From: Bacteroidales bacterium
GTDB taxonomy: Bacteria > Bacteroidota > Bacteroidia > Bacteroidales > P3
Direction of reading: 5' to 3'
Assembly (NCBI GenBank): GCA_017446745.1
Contig: JAFSQF010000104.1
Span: forward strand, 1 to 33,163
DNA: 33,163 nucleotides
The position numbers and the translations under genes were made by a program. Of the stretch, positions 1 through 7,867 are shown one piece after another. Below the pieces are notes generated by a model that had not been told where the DNA came from, did no database searches, and worked only from the letters and a program-made list of their open reading frames with translations. Position 1 is the first letter of the stretch. Each line of letters begins with the position of its first letter.

Positions 1-30
1 AAAAAGGTAAAACGATTGTTTTTTGGGGGT

Positions 31-60
31 CTACGAATTAGCACGAATTGGCACGAATTA
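31..60. repeat. Short tandem decamer repeat
   Basis: Three consecutive 10-base units of the form NNACGAATTR (ctacgaatta, gcacgaattg, gcacgaatta) are visible. A further isolated acacgaatt lies near 122-130. The function is unknown. It sits in the otherwise gene-free 1-477 region. Confidence 0.7.
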
Positions 61-182
61 CATGATTTTCAAGATATGCGACACCGAATATAAAACTATA
101 TTTTCGCAGGCGAAATGAATTTACACGAATTATAGTTGCATTTTTTACATCACTATCGTTACACATTATTTTTTTACCGTCT

Positions 183-230
183 TTATAAGGATTTTTAATC
201 CGTTATTTTGCGGATTAAAAATCCTTATAA
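183..230. repeat. Long perfect hairpin palindrome
   Basis: A 20-bp perfect inverted repeat: arm 183-202 pairs with 211-230 across an 8-base loop (203-210). There is no gene upstream that it could terminate within the window. It is the first of three adjacent palindromes, which suggests a REP-like repeat cluster rather than a terminator. Confidence 0.8.
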
Positions 231-236
231 TATTTT

Positions 237-259
237 GCGTCGGATTGCAAATCCGACGC
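237..259. repeat. Palindrome GCGTCGGATT-gca-AATCCGACGC
   Basis: A 10-bp perfect stem (237-246 with 250-259) around a 3-base loop, 6 bases after the preceding palindrome. It is the second unit of the same cluster. Confidence 0.75.
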
Positions 260-272
260 AACCGAAGCTATT

Positions 273-312
273 GAAAGCTCCACTGGAGCTTTCTTCACAC
301 CTACGGGGCTCA
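273..312 (+). repeat. Dispersed palindromic repeat, copy 1
   Basis: A 40-base unit starting with the palindrome GAAAGCTCCACTGGAGCTTTC, here 10-bp arms around one base. It matches the reverse complement of 32897-32936 at about 36 of 40 positions by eye. Two copies in one window point to a dispersed element rather than a terminator. Confidence 0.75.
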
Positions 313-364
313 CTATATGCCGACAGTATGGGATGCACTATTAACAACGAAGGAAGTGAAAAAA

Positions 365-397
365 TTTGTTTGAACGGATTTTTTTTTGTTACTTTGC
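365..397 (+). promoter_or_regulatory. Possible Bacteroidota-type promoter
   Basis: TTTG at 365-368 (and again at 369-372) is followed by TTACTTTGC at 389-397, which resembles the -33 TTTG / -7 TAnnTTTG pattern with one base missing between TA and TTTG. It would give a leader of about 75 bases before the small lipoprotein at 478. Confidence 0.4.
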
Positions 398-477
398 GGT
401 GCAAAAAAATGGAGAAGGGTGCGTTGCAGCAAACGTGTATTTAAATAGTAATAATATCATTAACAGTTTTCATCAAT

Positions 478-675
478 ATGAAAAAAATAGTTCGTTTCTT
501 TATCATCGCACTACTGGCGGCAGGGTTGTCGGGGGTGTGTACCGTGGTGACATCATGCAAATCGTCCGACAAGACGATGTACAGTTCCAAGACCAAGAAA
601 TCGAAGAAAATAAACCGCAACTACAAAGTGCGGGGCAACAACAAAACCAACGGCTCAACCTATCGTTCATACTGA
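478..675 (+). CDS. Small basic lipoprotein, unknown function
   Basis: This 65-residue protein begins with a charged start (MKK), a hydrophobic stretch to about residue 25 and a lipobox-like V-T-S-C, so Cys27 is the likely lipidated residue. The mature part is short, rich in Lys, Ser and Asn (SSDKTMYSSKTKKSKK), and has no recognisable fold. It is probably attached to the periplasmic face of a membrane. A promoter-like box lies about 80 bases upstream, and the next gene starts within 50 bases of its stop, so the two may be co-transcribed. I do not recognise the family. The size and composition match the many small lipoproteins of Bacteroidales. Confidence 0.65.
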   Translation: MKKIVRFFIIALLAAGLSGVCTVVTSCKSSDKTMYSSKTKKSKKINRNYKVRGNNKTNGSTYRSY

Positions 676-722
676 TTCGCGTGGTCAGGCAAAAGAGCGG
701 ACATTGGTTGCCGTGGGCAAGG

Positions 723-1613
723 ATGATGGTGTGTTGCATTGCGCTGGCATTGCAGGCCACAGACCTCCGTGCCCAGTCGTTCGTGGTGCGAGCCTACATG
801 CCGGGCGGCGCAAGCGGCGCCGTACAGCTTCTCATCTTTGGCGACGGCAACCGCCCGCATATATTACAGAGCAAAGTGGCAAACGGCATGGCCACGTTCG
901 AGGGCACCGTGGGGAGGCCCACCTACGCTGAGTTGCACCACAGAGGCCTTTCCCGGCCCATCCCATTATTCATAGAAAACAGCGACATCACGGTGACCGT
1001 AGATGCCGAGATGCCCGAGCGTTCGCCCATCTCCGGCTCGCGGAGCAACAGCGAGATGCGCTACCTGCTTGAGACCTGCGGAGCCGACAACACCGGGCAA
1101 TGCCTTGCCGAGCGGCTGGGCGAGATGCCTGCGGCTCCCTACGCGCCATATCTGGCCTACCGCTACCTGGCCGACGACCTGGAGGCCCTGCAACGGCTTG
1201 CCGACAGCATGACGCCACCCGCCACCCAAGCATGGCACTACAGAGAGCTCCGCAAGCGGATTGCCACGCTGCAACATCTGCAGGCCGACAGCGTCTTGCC
1301 AAGCTTCAGCTACACCGACAGCCAAGGGAAGCAATGCCTTATCGACACACTGCTGGCCGACAGCTGCCACTACCTGCTGCTCTTTGCCGCCACTTGGTGC
1401 CACGAATGCGACAGCATCCAGCAGAGAATGAACAGCCTCGGCCCCACCCTGCGGACAGTACGCATCGATATCGACCAACAGCCCAAAGGCTGGGACGCTC
1501 CATTCATGCAACAACTTGCCATCGACCACCTGCCGCACCTGATGCTCGTCAACCCCAACCGGCGCATCGCCAACCGCGACATCCGGCATTGGCAAGTGAA
1601 AAAACAAGACTAA
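723..1613 (+). CDS. Secreted thioredoxin-like protein with DUF4369-like N-terminus
   Basis: The protein has a signal-peptide-like start (MMVCCIALALQATDLRAQS) and an N-terminal beta-rich part (residues about 20-110) resembling the DUF4369 domain of Bacteroidota TlpA-type proteins. A helical linker follows, then a C-terminal thioredoxin-like domain. That domain carries WCHEC, giving a CxxC pair at about Cys226/Cys229, and a cis-Pro-like 'HLPHLML'. It probably acts as a periplasmic thiol-disulfide protein; its substrate is unknown. The reading frame is open much further upstream, but that part overlaps the lipoprotein gene and shows no protein-like features. I therefore take ATG 723; GTG 681 is the alternative and would lengthen the n-region of the signal peptide. 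Confidence 0.7.
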   Translation: MMVCCIALALQATDLRAQSFVVRAYMPGGASGAVQLLIFGDGNRPHILQSKVANGMATFEGTVGRPTYAELHHRGLSRPIPLFIENSDITVTVDAEMPERSPISGSRSNSEMRYLLETCGADNTGQCLAERLGEMPAAPYAPYLAYRYLADDLEALQRLADSMTPPATQAWHYRELRKRIATLQHLQADSVLPSFSYTDSQGKQCLIDTLLADSCHYLLLFAATWCHECDSIQQRMNSLGPTLRTVRIDIDQQPKGWDAPFMQQLAIDHLPHLMLVNPNRRIANRDIRHWQVKKQD

Positions 1614-1646
1614 TTTAACGTTTTAACATATTACAAAACAAACGAC

Positions 1647-2687
1647 ATGCTTTATCCGATGAAATTCATGCCCCTGTTCAAAAACAAGATATGGGGCGGC
1701 AACAAAATCAAAGAGATGGGTTTCGATTATAGCCCGCTGCCCAACTGCGGCGAGATGTGGGTTCTGTCGGCCATGGAAGGCAACGAATCGGTGGTCAGCA
1801 ACGGTTTTCTGGAAGGCAACACCATCAACGAGGTGCTGGAGATATATATGGGAGAATTGATAGGCGAGAAGAATTTTGCTCATTTCGGACTTGACTTCCC
1901 GCTGTTGGTCAAGATAATAGATGCCAACGACCGGCTCTCGATCCAGGTGCACCCCGACGATGAGCTGGCCCGCCGGCGCGGCGAAGCCAACGGCAAGACC
2001 GAGATGTGGTACATCATTAGCGCCGACAAGGGTGCACAGATTGTCGACGGCTTCGCAGCCGAACTGACGCGCGACGAATACCAGCAATTCCTAAGCCTGG
2101 GCAAGCTTGAGGAGCAGCTACACCTGGAGCATCCGCAGGCCGGCGATGTGTTCTTCATCCCCGCCGGAAGGGTCCACGCCATAGGCAAAGGGCTGCTGCT
2201 GGCCGAGATACAACAGTCGAGCGACACCACCTACCGCATCTACGACTACAACCGCCCCGATGCCGACGGACACCTGCGCGAGCTGCACACCCAACAGGCC
2301 CTCGATGCCATCGACTTCAGCCCCACCGCCGACGGGCGTACACACTACACCTACCGCAACAACGCCACCACTCAGCTGGCCCAGTGCCCCTATTTCACCA
2401 CCAACCTCATAGCCATAGACAGCACGCTACGCAAGGATTTCTCGCAACTCGACTCGTTCGTGGTATACCTCTGCACCGAGGGCATCGCCGCCGTGAAAAG
2501 CATGGACACCATCTGCCCCCTCCATGCCGGCGAATGCGTCATGGTGCCAGCCACGGCCGAGACAGTGGAGCTGCACACCCAGAACGGAGCCAAGCTGCTG
2601 GAAGTGTATGTGGACCCCTCGCAGTGGAACGCCACCGACATCGACCATACCCACGACTTCGACTGGGTGGCCAAGTTTTCCATGTAA
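1647..2687 (+). CDS. manA: Mannose-6-phosphate isomerase, type I
   Basis: It interconverts mannose-6-phosphate and fructose-6-phosphate in the cytoplasm, linking glycolysis to GDP-mannose synthesis. At 346 residues it matches the short bacterial form. The cupin zinc-ligand pattern is visible: Gln100 and His102 in IQVHPDDELA, Glu119 in KTEMWYI, and His177 in PAGRVHAIGKG. This last motif is followed by LAEIQQSSDTTYRIYDY, a strong family signature. The N-terminus (MKFMPLFKNKIWGGNKI) also matches the family; ATG 1659 is a possible later start. It appears monocistronic, with a terminator immediately downstream. A specific role in polysaccharide or glycoprotein synthesis is plausible but not shown here. 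Confidence 0.95.
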   Translation: MLYPMKFMPLFKNKIWGGNKIKEMGFDYSPLPNCGEMWVLSAMEGNESVVSNGFLEGNTINEVLEIYMGELIGEKNFAHFGLDFPLLVKIIDANDRLSIQVHPDDELARRRGEANGKTEMWYIISADKGAQIVDGFAAELTRDEYQQFLSLGKLEEQLHLEHPQAGDVFFIPAGRVHAIGKGLLLAEIQQSSDTTYRIYDYNRPDADGHLRELHTQQALDAIDFSPTADGRTHYTYRNNATTQLAQCPYFTTNLIAIDSTLRKDFSQLDSFVVYLCTEGIAAVKSMDTICPLHAGECVMVPATAETVELHTQNGAKLLEVYVDPSQWNATDIDHTHDFDWVAKFSM

Positions 2688-2688
2688 A

Positions 2689-2746
2689 AGCCTCCCCTCC
2701 AACAGAAGTGTAACATTATGGATGTGACACTTTAGGCTGTTTTTTT
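2689..2746 (+). terminator. Rho-independent terminator after manA
   Basis: Nested stems (AGCCT 2689-2693 with AGGCT 2734-2738; AAGTGT 2706-2711 with ACACTT 2727-2732) are followed by a run of T at 2740-2746. It lies directly after the manA stop codon. Confidence 0.75.
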
Positions 2747-2786
2747 AACATTTTGGATTACTTTTAACACTCTTGAAATAATTGTG

Positions 2787-2819
2787 TTGACGTTTGATTA
2801 TTCAACAAACGTAATTTTG
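2787..2819 (+). promoter_or_regulatory. Promoter of the tolC-type exporter operon
   Basis: TAATTTTG at 2812-2819 fits the Bacteroidota -7 box TAnnTTTG exactly. TTG at 2787-2789 (spacing about 22) or TTTG at 2793-2796 (spacing 15) could serve as the -33 element; neither spacing is ideal. The first gene starts 68 bases downstream. Confidence 0.5.
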
Positions 2820-2886
2820 CAATTATATTCCATTTTTTGAAGATACACAACAACAACTTGACGTTCAAAGACTTGCCATATACAAA

Positions 2887-4395
2887 ATGAATCATCTGCC
2901 AACAAATAACAAAACATGCAAGAAAGAACTCGGATGCTGGGTTGCGATTCTGACGCTGCTGCTTACAGCCCTGGTACCCACCGCCGAGGCGCAGCAGACC
3001 CTCGACCTGGAGCAATGCCGCCAGATGGCCTTAGAGTCGAACTATGGACTACGCAACGCCAAAGAAAAAACCACGGCGACACAGAACCTCGAGAAAGCAG
3101 CCCTCTGGCAGATGTTGCCGAAAGTGGGCTTCACGGGAGGCTACTCATGGATGCAGAAAAGCGTCAACCTGCTTAGCGACGAGCAGAAAGAGCGCCTGTC
3201 GAACATAGGCAACACCGCCGAAGCCGACCTCTCGCAAGCCATCCACGACGAGTTCAACCAGCTGCCCTTCGGCGGCCAAATTATAGCCGACGCCCTCGAC
3301 AACGTCATAGCCAACAGCAACCTCAGCAGCAACCTCAACGCCATAGGGTCCGACCTTGTCAACGACCTGGAGACCGACACGCGCAACGTGGCCTTCGGCG
3401 TCGTTACGCTGACCCAACCCATCTACCTTGGCGGCAAGCTCCGCGCCCTCTACCGGTCGGCGCAGCTGGCCAACAGGCTGGCGGGCATAGAGTACGACAA
3501 GAAACAGGAGGAGACGCTGATAGCCGTCGACGAGGCCTACTGGCAGGTGCTTTCCGTGAAGCACAAGAAAGAGCTGGCGCAGCGCTATGCCGACCTCCTC
3601 GACACGCTGAACCGCAACGTAGAGGCCATGGTGGAAGCACAGGTGGCCACGCGCGGCGACCTTGCCAACGTGCGCGTGAAGCTCAACGAAGCCCAGATGA
3701 GCCTCACCAAAGCCTCCAACGGCCTGATTCTTGCCAAGATGCTGTTGGCACAACGCTGCGGCATACCCCTCGACACCGACTTTGAGGTTGCCGAGGCCTC
3801 GCCCCTTCAGATTGGCACCACCGACAGCAACGACATCGACATGAACAGCGTATGGCAGAAGCGGCGCGAGATGCAGATGCTGCGCATCTCGGACAGCATA
3901 GCCCTCCAGGCACAACGCGTGGCGGCCTCCACCCTGAAGCCCAACGTCGGCTTCACGGGCGGATACCTCTTCTCCAACCCTAACCTCTTCAACGGCTTCA
4001 AGAACGAGGTGGGCGGCACCTTCTTCGCCGGCCTCGCCGTGAACATCCCTATAGCTCATCCGGGGGGCATCTATTCGCTCAAGGCCGCAAAAGCCAAACG
4101 CCGGCAGGTGACCTACCAGATTGAAGAGGCCAAACAGATGATAGAGCTACAGGTCAACAAACTGAATTTCGAGCTGCAGCTGGCCTACAAGAAACTGGCG
4201 CAGGCGCAGAGCAACCTGACCCACGCCGAGGAGAACCTGAAGCTGGCCACAGAGAGCTTCCACTCCGGGCTGTGCAGCTCGAGCGACCTGATGGCAGCGC
4301 AGACAGCATGGCTTCAGGCGCAGACAGAAATCCTCGATGCCGAGATAGAGATAGAAATGAACGCCCTCTACCTCCGCCAAGCCTTGGGGGACTGA
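2887..4395 (+). CDS. TolC-family outer membrane efflux protein
   Basis: This 502-residue protein has a signal peptide (hydrophobic ILTLLLTALVPTAEA, cleavage near AEA-QQ) and starts its mature part with TLDLEQCRQMALESNYGLRNAKEK, the classic opening of TolC/OEP repeats. Two long coiled-coil halves are recognisable; each carries the 'KPNVGFTGGY / LPKVGFTGGYSW' strand motif at the start of its beta-barrel part. It should form the trimeric outer-membrane channel of the exporter encoded by the following three genes. A good -7 promoter box lies upstream and the HlyD gene starts 37 bases downstream, making this the first gene of a six-gene operon. The exported substrate is unknown. Confidence 0.93.
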   Translation: MNHLPTNNKTCKKELGCWVAILTLLLTALVPTAEAQQTLDLEQCRQMALESNYGLRNAKEKTTATQNLEKAALWQMLPKVGFTGGYSWMQKSVNLLSDEQKERLSNIGNTAEADLSQAIHDEFNQLPFGGQIIADALDNVIANSNLSSNLNAIGSDLVNDLETDTRNVAFGVVTLTQPIYLGGKLRALYRSAQLANRLAGIEYDKKQEETLIAVDEAYWQVLSVKHKKELAQRYADLLDTLNRNVEAMVEAQVATRGDLANVRVKLNEAQMSLTKASNGLILAKMLLAQRCGIPLDTDFEVAEASPLQIGTTDSNDIDMNSVWQKRREMQMLRISDSIALQAQRVAASTLKPNVGFTGGYLFSNPNLFNGFKNEVGGTFFAGLAVNIPIAHPGGIYSLKAAKAKRRQVTYQIEEAKQMIELQVNKLNFELQLAYKKLAQAQSNLTHAEENLKLATESFHSGLCSSSDLMAAQTAWLQAQTEILDAEIEIEMNALYLRQALGD

Positions 4396-4432
4396 ATTAT
4401 AGAATATTGAACGCTGAAAATCGAAAGAAGAA

Positions 4433-5419
4433 ATGAAAGAAAATCAGAAAACATTATTCGCAGGACTAATAGCCGTGATCAGTGCCGTGGCTATCGTGGC
4501 GCTGGTAGGCCTCTTCGCCATCCATCCACAGAAAGAGATGATTATGGGCGAGGCCGACGCCACGGAATACCGGGTATCGAACATGGTGCCGGGCCACATC
4601 GACCGCATCTATGTCAGCGAGGGTTCAATTGTACATGCCGGCGACACGCTGGCCCACATCACCAGCAAGCAAGTCGACGCCAAGCTGATCCAGGCCAAAG
4701 CGGCACGCAGCGCCGCCACGGCACAGAGCCGCAAGGCCAAGAACGGCGCCCGCGAGCAGCAGGTGCAGATGGCCTACCAGGTGTGGCAGAAAGCCAAGGC
4801 CGCCGAAGAGGTGTACCGCAAATCGTACGAGCGCATCAAAGGCCTGCACGACAAAGGAGTGGTCTCGTCCCAGCAATACGACGAGGTCGACGCCAAATAT
4901 AAAGCTGCCCAGGCCGACTGTGCCGCCGCCGAGCAGCAATACCTGATGGCCAAAGAGGGAGCGCAGGCCGAGGACATCGAGGCCGCCTCGGCATTGGTGA
5001 ACCGCGCCGGTGGCGCCGTGGCAGAGGTGCAGAGCTACCTCGACGACAGCTATATCATTGCCGCCGCCGACGGCGAAGTGGTGGAGGTGTATGTGAAACT
5101 GGGCGACCTGGTGGGCACCGGGGCCCCCGTGGTGTCGATTCTCGACATGAGCGACAACTGGTTCAACTTCAGCATCCGCGAGGACCTCCTGAAAGATATA
5201 CGCACCGGCAACACCGTCAAGGTGCGCCTGCCGGCATTGGGCAACAAGACCTACGACTGCACAGTGCGCAACGTACGCGTCATGGCCTCCTACGCCACCT
5301 GGCGCGCCACAAAGACACTGGGACAATACGACGTGAAATCGTTCGACGTGAAAGTGATACCCAACGGCATCATCGAAGGGCTACGCCCCGGCATGACAGC
5401 CATACTCGTTGAAGACTAA
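4433..5419 (+). CDS. HlyD-family membrane fusion protein
   Basis: One N-terminal membrane segment (residues about 8-30, FAGLIAVISAVAIVALVGLFAI) is followed by a lipoyl-like half motif (VPGHIDRIYVSEGSIVHAGDTLAHI). Next comes a long alpha-helical hairpin rich in Ala, Lys and Gln (about residues 80-195), the second lipoyl half (YIIAAADGEVVEVYVKLGDLVGTGAPV), and a beta-barrel region ending in GLRPGMTAILVED. At 328 residues it is a normal periplasmic adaptor of the HlyD/EmrA/YhiI type, bridging the inner-membrane permeases to the TolC protein. It lies between tolC and the permease genes with short gaps of 37 and 24 bases, consistent with co-transcription. Confidence 0.93.
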   Translation: MKENQKTLFAGLIAVISAVAIVALVGLFAIHPQKEMIMGEADATEYRVSNMVPGHIDRIYVSEGSIVHAGDTLAHITSKQVDAKLIQAKAARSAATAQSRKAKNGAREQQVQMAYQVWQKAKAAEEVYRKSYERIKGLHDKGVVSSQQYDEVDAKYKAAQADCAAAEQQYLMAKEGAQAEDIEAASALVNRAGGAVAEVQSYLDDSYIIAAADGEVVEVYVKLGDLVGTGAPVVSILDMSDNWFNFSIREDLLKDIRTGNTVKVRLPALGNKTYDCTVRNVRVMASYATWRATKTLGQYDVKSFDVKVIPNGIIEGLRPGMTAILVED

Positions 5420-5443
5420 ACGACGCCAAAAAAAGCAGAGGAA

Positions 5444-6613
5444 ATGGACACCAACATCACACGCGTCCTGCGGCGCGAGCTTTTGCGCATACGTCAACAT
5501 TCGCGCTACCTCATCCTGATGAGCCTGGGGTTCATTTTTGTATTCGTATTTTTCGCCACCATGACCCACAACGGGCAGCCCACCAAACTCCCCGTGGCGG
5601 TGGTAGACATGGATGGCTCCTACCTCTCACGACGGCTATGCCACGAGATCAACGCCACCCAAGGCGTGGAGGTCGCCGCGGTCTACAACAACCACAACGA
5701 GGCACGCCGGGCCATGCAGCGCGGCCAGATCTTCGCATTCTATGAGTTCCCCAGCGGCACCTACAACGACCTCCTGCAGTTCCGCTCGCCCCATTTCGTG
5801 CTCTACGTCAATTCGGCCTATATGCTTGCCGGCACGTTGAGCTACAAGCAGCTGGCCACCATGGGCATGCTGGCCACCGGGGCCGTGCAACGCGAGGTAT
5901 ACCGTAAGAAAGGCTTCAACGACGACCAAATCATGGGGCTTATACAACCCGTGGAATACGACACCCGCACCATCGGCAACCCATGGATCAACTATGGCAA
6001 CTACCTGATGACCACCCTCATCCCTGCCGTGCTTGCCTTCATCATAGTGATGCACACCATCTATATCATAGCCCGCGAGCGGCAGCAGAAAAGCCTGCGC
6101 CGCTGGCTGGCGAGTGCCAAATACAACCCCTATGCCGCCCTCATAGGCAAGCTGCTGCCCTACACGGCATGGTACCTGCTCCTTGGCCTGCTGGCCAACC
6201 TCATAATGTTTGGCCCCATGGGGTTCCCCCTGAAAGGGTCGTGGCTCCTCATGGTGCTGAACACCATCCTCCTCGTCACCGCCGCACAGAGCGTGGGGGG
6301 CTTCATAGCCTCCTGCATCCCCGACGCGCCCCTGTCGATGAGTGTGGGAGCCATCTACAGCGCCGTGTCCTTCTCGCTGTCGGGCTTCTCATTCCCCGTC
6401 GACAGCATGCCGCGAATATTCACGGCGGTGTCGTGGATATACCCCATCCGTCACTACTACCTCAACTTCTGCGATATAGCCATCTTCGGCAACGCCATGG
6501 AACATTGTTGGCCACGCTTCATGACCCTCATAGCCTTCGCCCTGCTCCTCTTCGTAGGAGCACCCTTCCTGACGTGGCAACTAAAAATCAGCAAGCAAAA
6601 AGCAACAGCATAG
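5444..6613 (+). CDS. ABC-2 type transporter permease, first of pair
   Basis: The 389-residue protein has the ABC2_membrane_3 layout. There is one N-terminal membrane helix (about residues 24-45, YLILMSLGFIFVFVFFATMT), a large extracytoplasmic domain (about 46-185), then five hydrophobic helices ending near TLIAFALLLFVGAPFL. The extracytoplasmic part opens with LPVAVVDMDGSYLSRRL, a signature of YhgE/Pip- and YbhS-like permeases. It should form a heterodimer with the next gene's product, moving the substrate to the HlyD/TolC conduit. No ATP-binding subunit is encoded nearby. Confidence 0.88.
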   Translation: MDTNITRVLRRELLRIRQHSRYLILMSLGFIFVFVFFATMTHNGQPTKLPVAVVDMDGSYLSRRLCHEINATQGVEVAAVYNNHNEARRAMQRGQIFAFYEFPSGTYNDLLQFRSPHFVLYVNSAYMLAGTLSYKQLATMGMLATGAVQREVYRKKGFNDDQIMGLIQPVEYDTRTIGNPWINYGNYLMTTLIPAVLAFIIVMHTIYIIARERQQKSLRRWLASAKYNPYAALIGKLLPYTAWYLLLGLLANLIMFGPMGFPLKGSWLLMVLNTILLVTAAQSVGGFIASCIPDAPLSMSVGAIYSAVSFSLSGFSFPVDSMPRIFTAVSWIYPIRHYYLNFCDIAIFGNAMEHCWPRFMTLIAFALLLFVGAPFLTWQLKISKQKATA

Positions 6614-6620
6614 CATCACC

Positions 6621-7841
6621 ATGTTCAACGCATTAAAGGATATATGGACTGTGTTCAGCATCGAGGTGCGCCGAGTGTTCGGCGACCCTACCGTGCTGCT
6701 CATTTTCTTCCTGGCTCCCATAATCTACCCGCTCCTCTTCTGTGCCATCTATCACAACGAGAACGTGGAGGACATGCCCATAGCTATTGTTGACGAACAG
6801 CCCTGCGATGTCAGCAAACGGTTCATCCACAAGCTTGATGCCACGCCGGAGCTCAGCGTGGCATACCGATGCAACACCCTTGGCGAGGCGCAGCGGCTGC
6901 TGGAGGACCATCAGGTGCGTTCCATCTTCCTGTTCCCCCACGATTTCTCGACGCGCGTGGCCGAGAACCGCACCGGCCGTATAGTGGTGTTCAGCGACAT
7001 GAGCTCGTTCTACTACTACAAAGCCGCCCTCACCGGCGGCAACGCCGTGCTTATCGACGAGATGCACACCATAGAGCTGCAGCGCTACGAGCAGGCCGGC
7101 ATGACCAACGAGGAGGCCTCGATACAGATGCAACCCGTGGTGATGGAGAACACCACACTCTACAACCCCTCCGGAGGCTACGGGAGCTTCTTCCTCCCCA
7201 TCCTGCTGGTGCTGGTGATCCACCAGACCCTCTTCCTCGGCATCTGCATCCTTGCCGGCGAAGCCGTAGAGAGCCGGCGCTACCTGCAACTCATACCGCA
7301 CCATCTGCGCCGCAACTCGGTCTACCGCCTTATATTGGGCCGTGCGCTGTGCTACCTGCTGCTCTACGTGCCCCTTACCATCTTCTGCTTCTGGTTTGTG
7401 CCGCGGTGGTTCCACCTGCCTCAGCTGGGCAACCTCTACACGCTGCTAATCTTCGCACTCCCCCTGCTCCTGGCCGTCATCTTCTTCGCCATGACAGTGG
7501 CGAACCTCCTCGTGCGTCAGAAGATCTCGCCCATGCTCTGCTTCGTCTTTCTGTCGCTGGTGCTCTTCATGCTCACCGGCATGGTGTGGCCACAGCAGAG
7601 CCTGCCGCGTTTCTGGTACTACTTCAGCTATATTTTCCCCTCAACGCCGGCGGTGCAGGGCTTCGTAAAGCTCGCCTCGATGGGAGCGCCGCTCTCCGAG
7701 GTGCGCCACGAGTATCTGACCCTGTGGATTCAGGCCGGAAGCTATTTCGTCCTCTCCACCCTTATCACCTTCGCCAAGAATTACCTGCGTCAGCGACGCA
7801 ACATACTTATCCATCGCCTCCGCCAAGCAAGGAATGCGTGA
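6621..7841 (+). CDS. ABC-2 type transporter permease, second of pair
   Basis: The 406-residue protein has the same architecture as the gene before it: a first helix at about residues 25-48 (VLLIFFLAPIIYPLLFCAIYH), an extracytoplasmic domain beginning MPIAIVDEQPCDVSKRF, and a C-terminal bundle of hydrophobic helices. The gene starts 8 bases after the stop of the first permease, so the two are probably translated together and form a heterodimer. The two proteins share the layout but differ clearly in sequence, consistent with an old duplication. Its dedicated ATPase, if any, is not in this operon. Confidence 0.88.
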   Translation: MFNALKDIWTVFSIEVRRVFGDPTVLLIFFLAPIIYPLLFCAIYHNENVEDMPIAIVDEQPCDVSKRFIHKLDATPELSVAYRCNTLGEAQRLLEDHQVRSIFLFPHDFSTRVAENRTGRIVVFSDMSSFYYYKAALTGGNAVLIDEMHTIELQRYEQAGMTNEEASIQMQPVVMENTTLYNPSGGYGSFFLPILLVLVIHQTLFLGICILAGEAVESRRYLQLIPHHLRRNSVYRLILGRALCYLLLYVPLTIFCFWFVPRWFHLPQLGNLYTLLIFALPLLLAVIFFAMTVANLLVRQKISPMLCFVFLSLVLFMLTGMVWPQQSLPRFWYYFSYIFPSTPAVQGFVKLASMGAPLSEVRHEYLTLWIQAGSYFVLSTLITFAKNYLRQRRNILIHRLRQARNA

Positions 7842-7867
7842 CATGAAACCATCAAAACGCCAAAATC

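Noticed and set aside
208-444. 78-codon plus-strand ORF over the palindrome cluster
   Set aside because: It is built from the repeat palindromes, has no protein-like pattern, and overlaps the likely promoter of the lipoprotein gene.
366-722. Long N-terminal extension of the thioredoxin-like protein
   Set aside because: It overlaps the small lipoprotein gene in another frame and shows no conserved features; a signal peptide begins at 723.
3145-4059. 304-codon minus-strand ORF opposite the TolC gene
   Set aside because: It is a shadow frame of a GC-rich gene. The plus-strand protein has clear family motifs; the minus frame has none.
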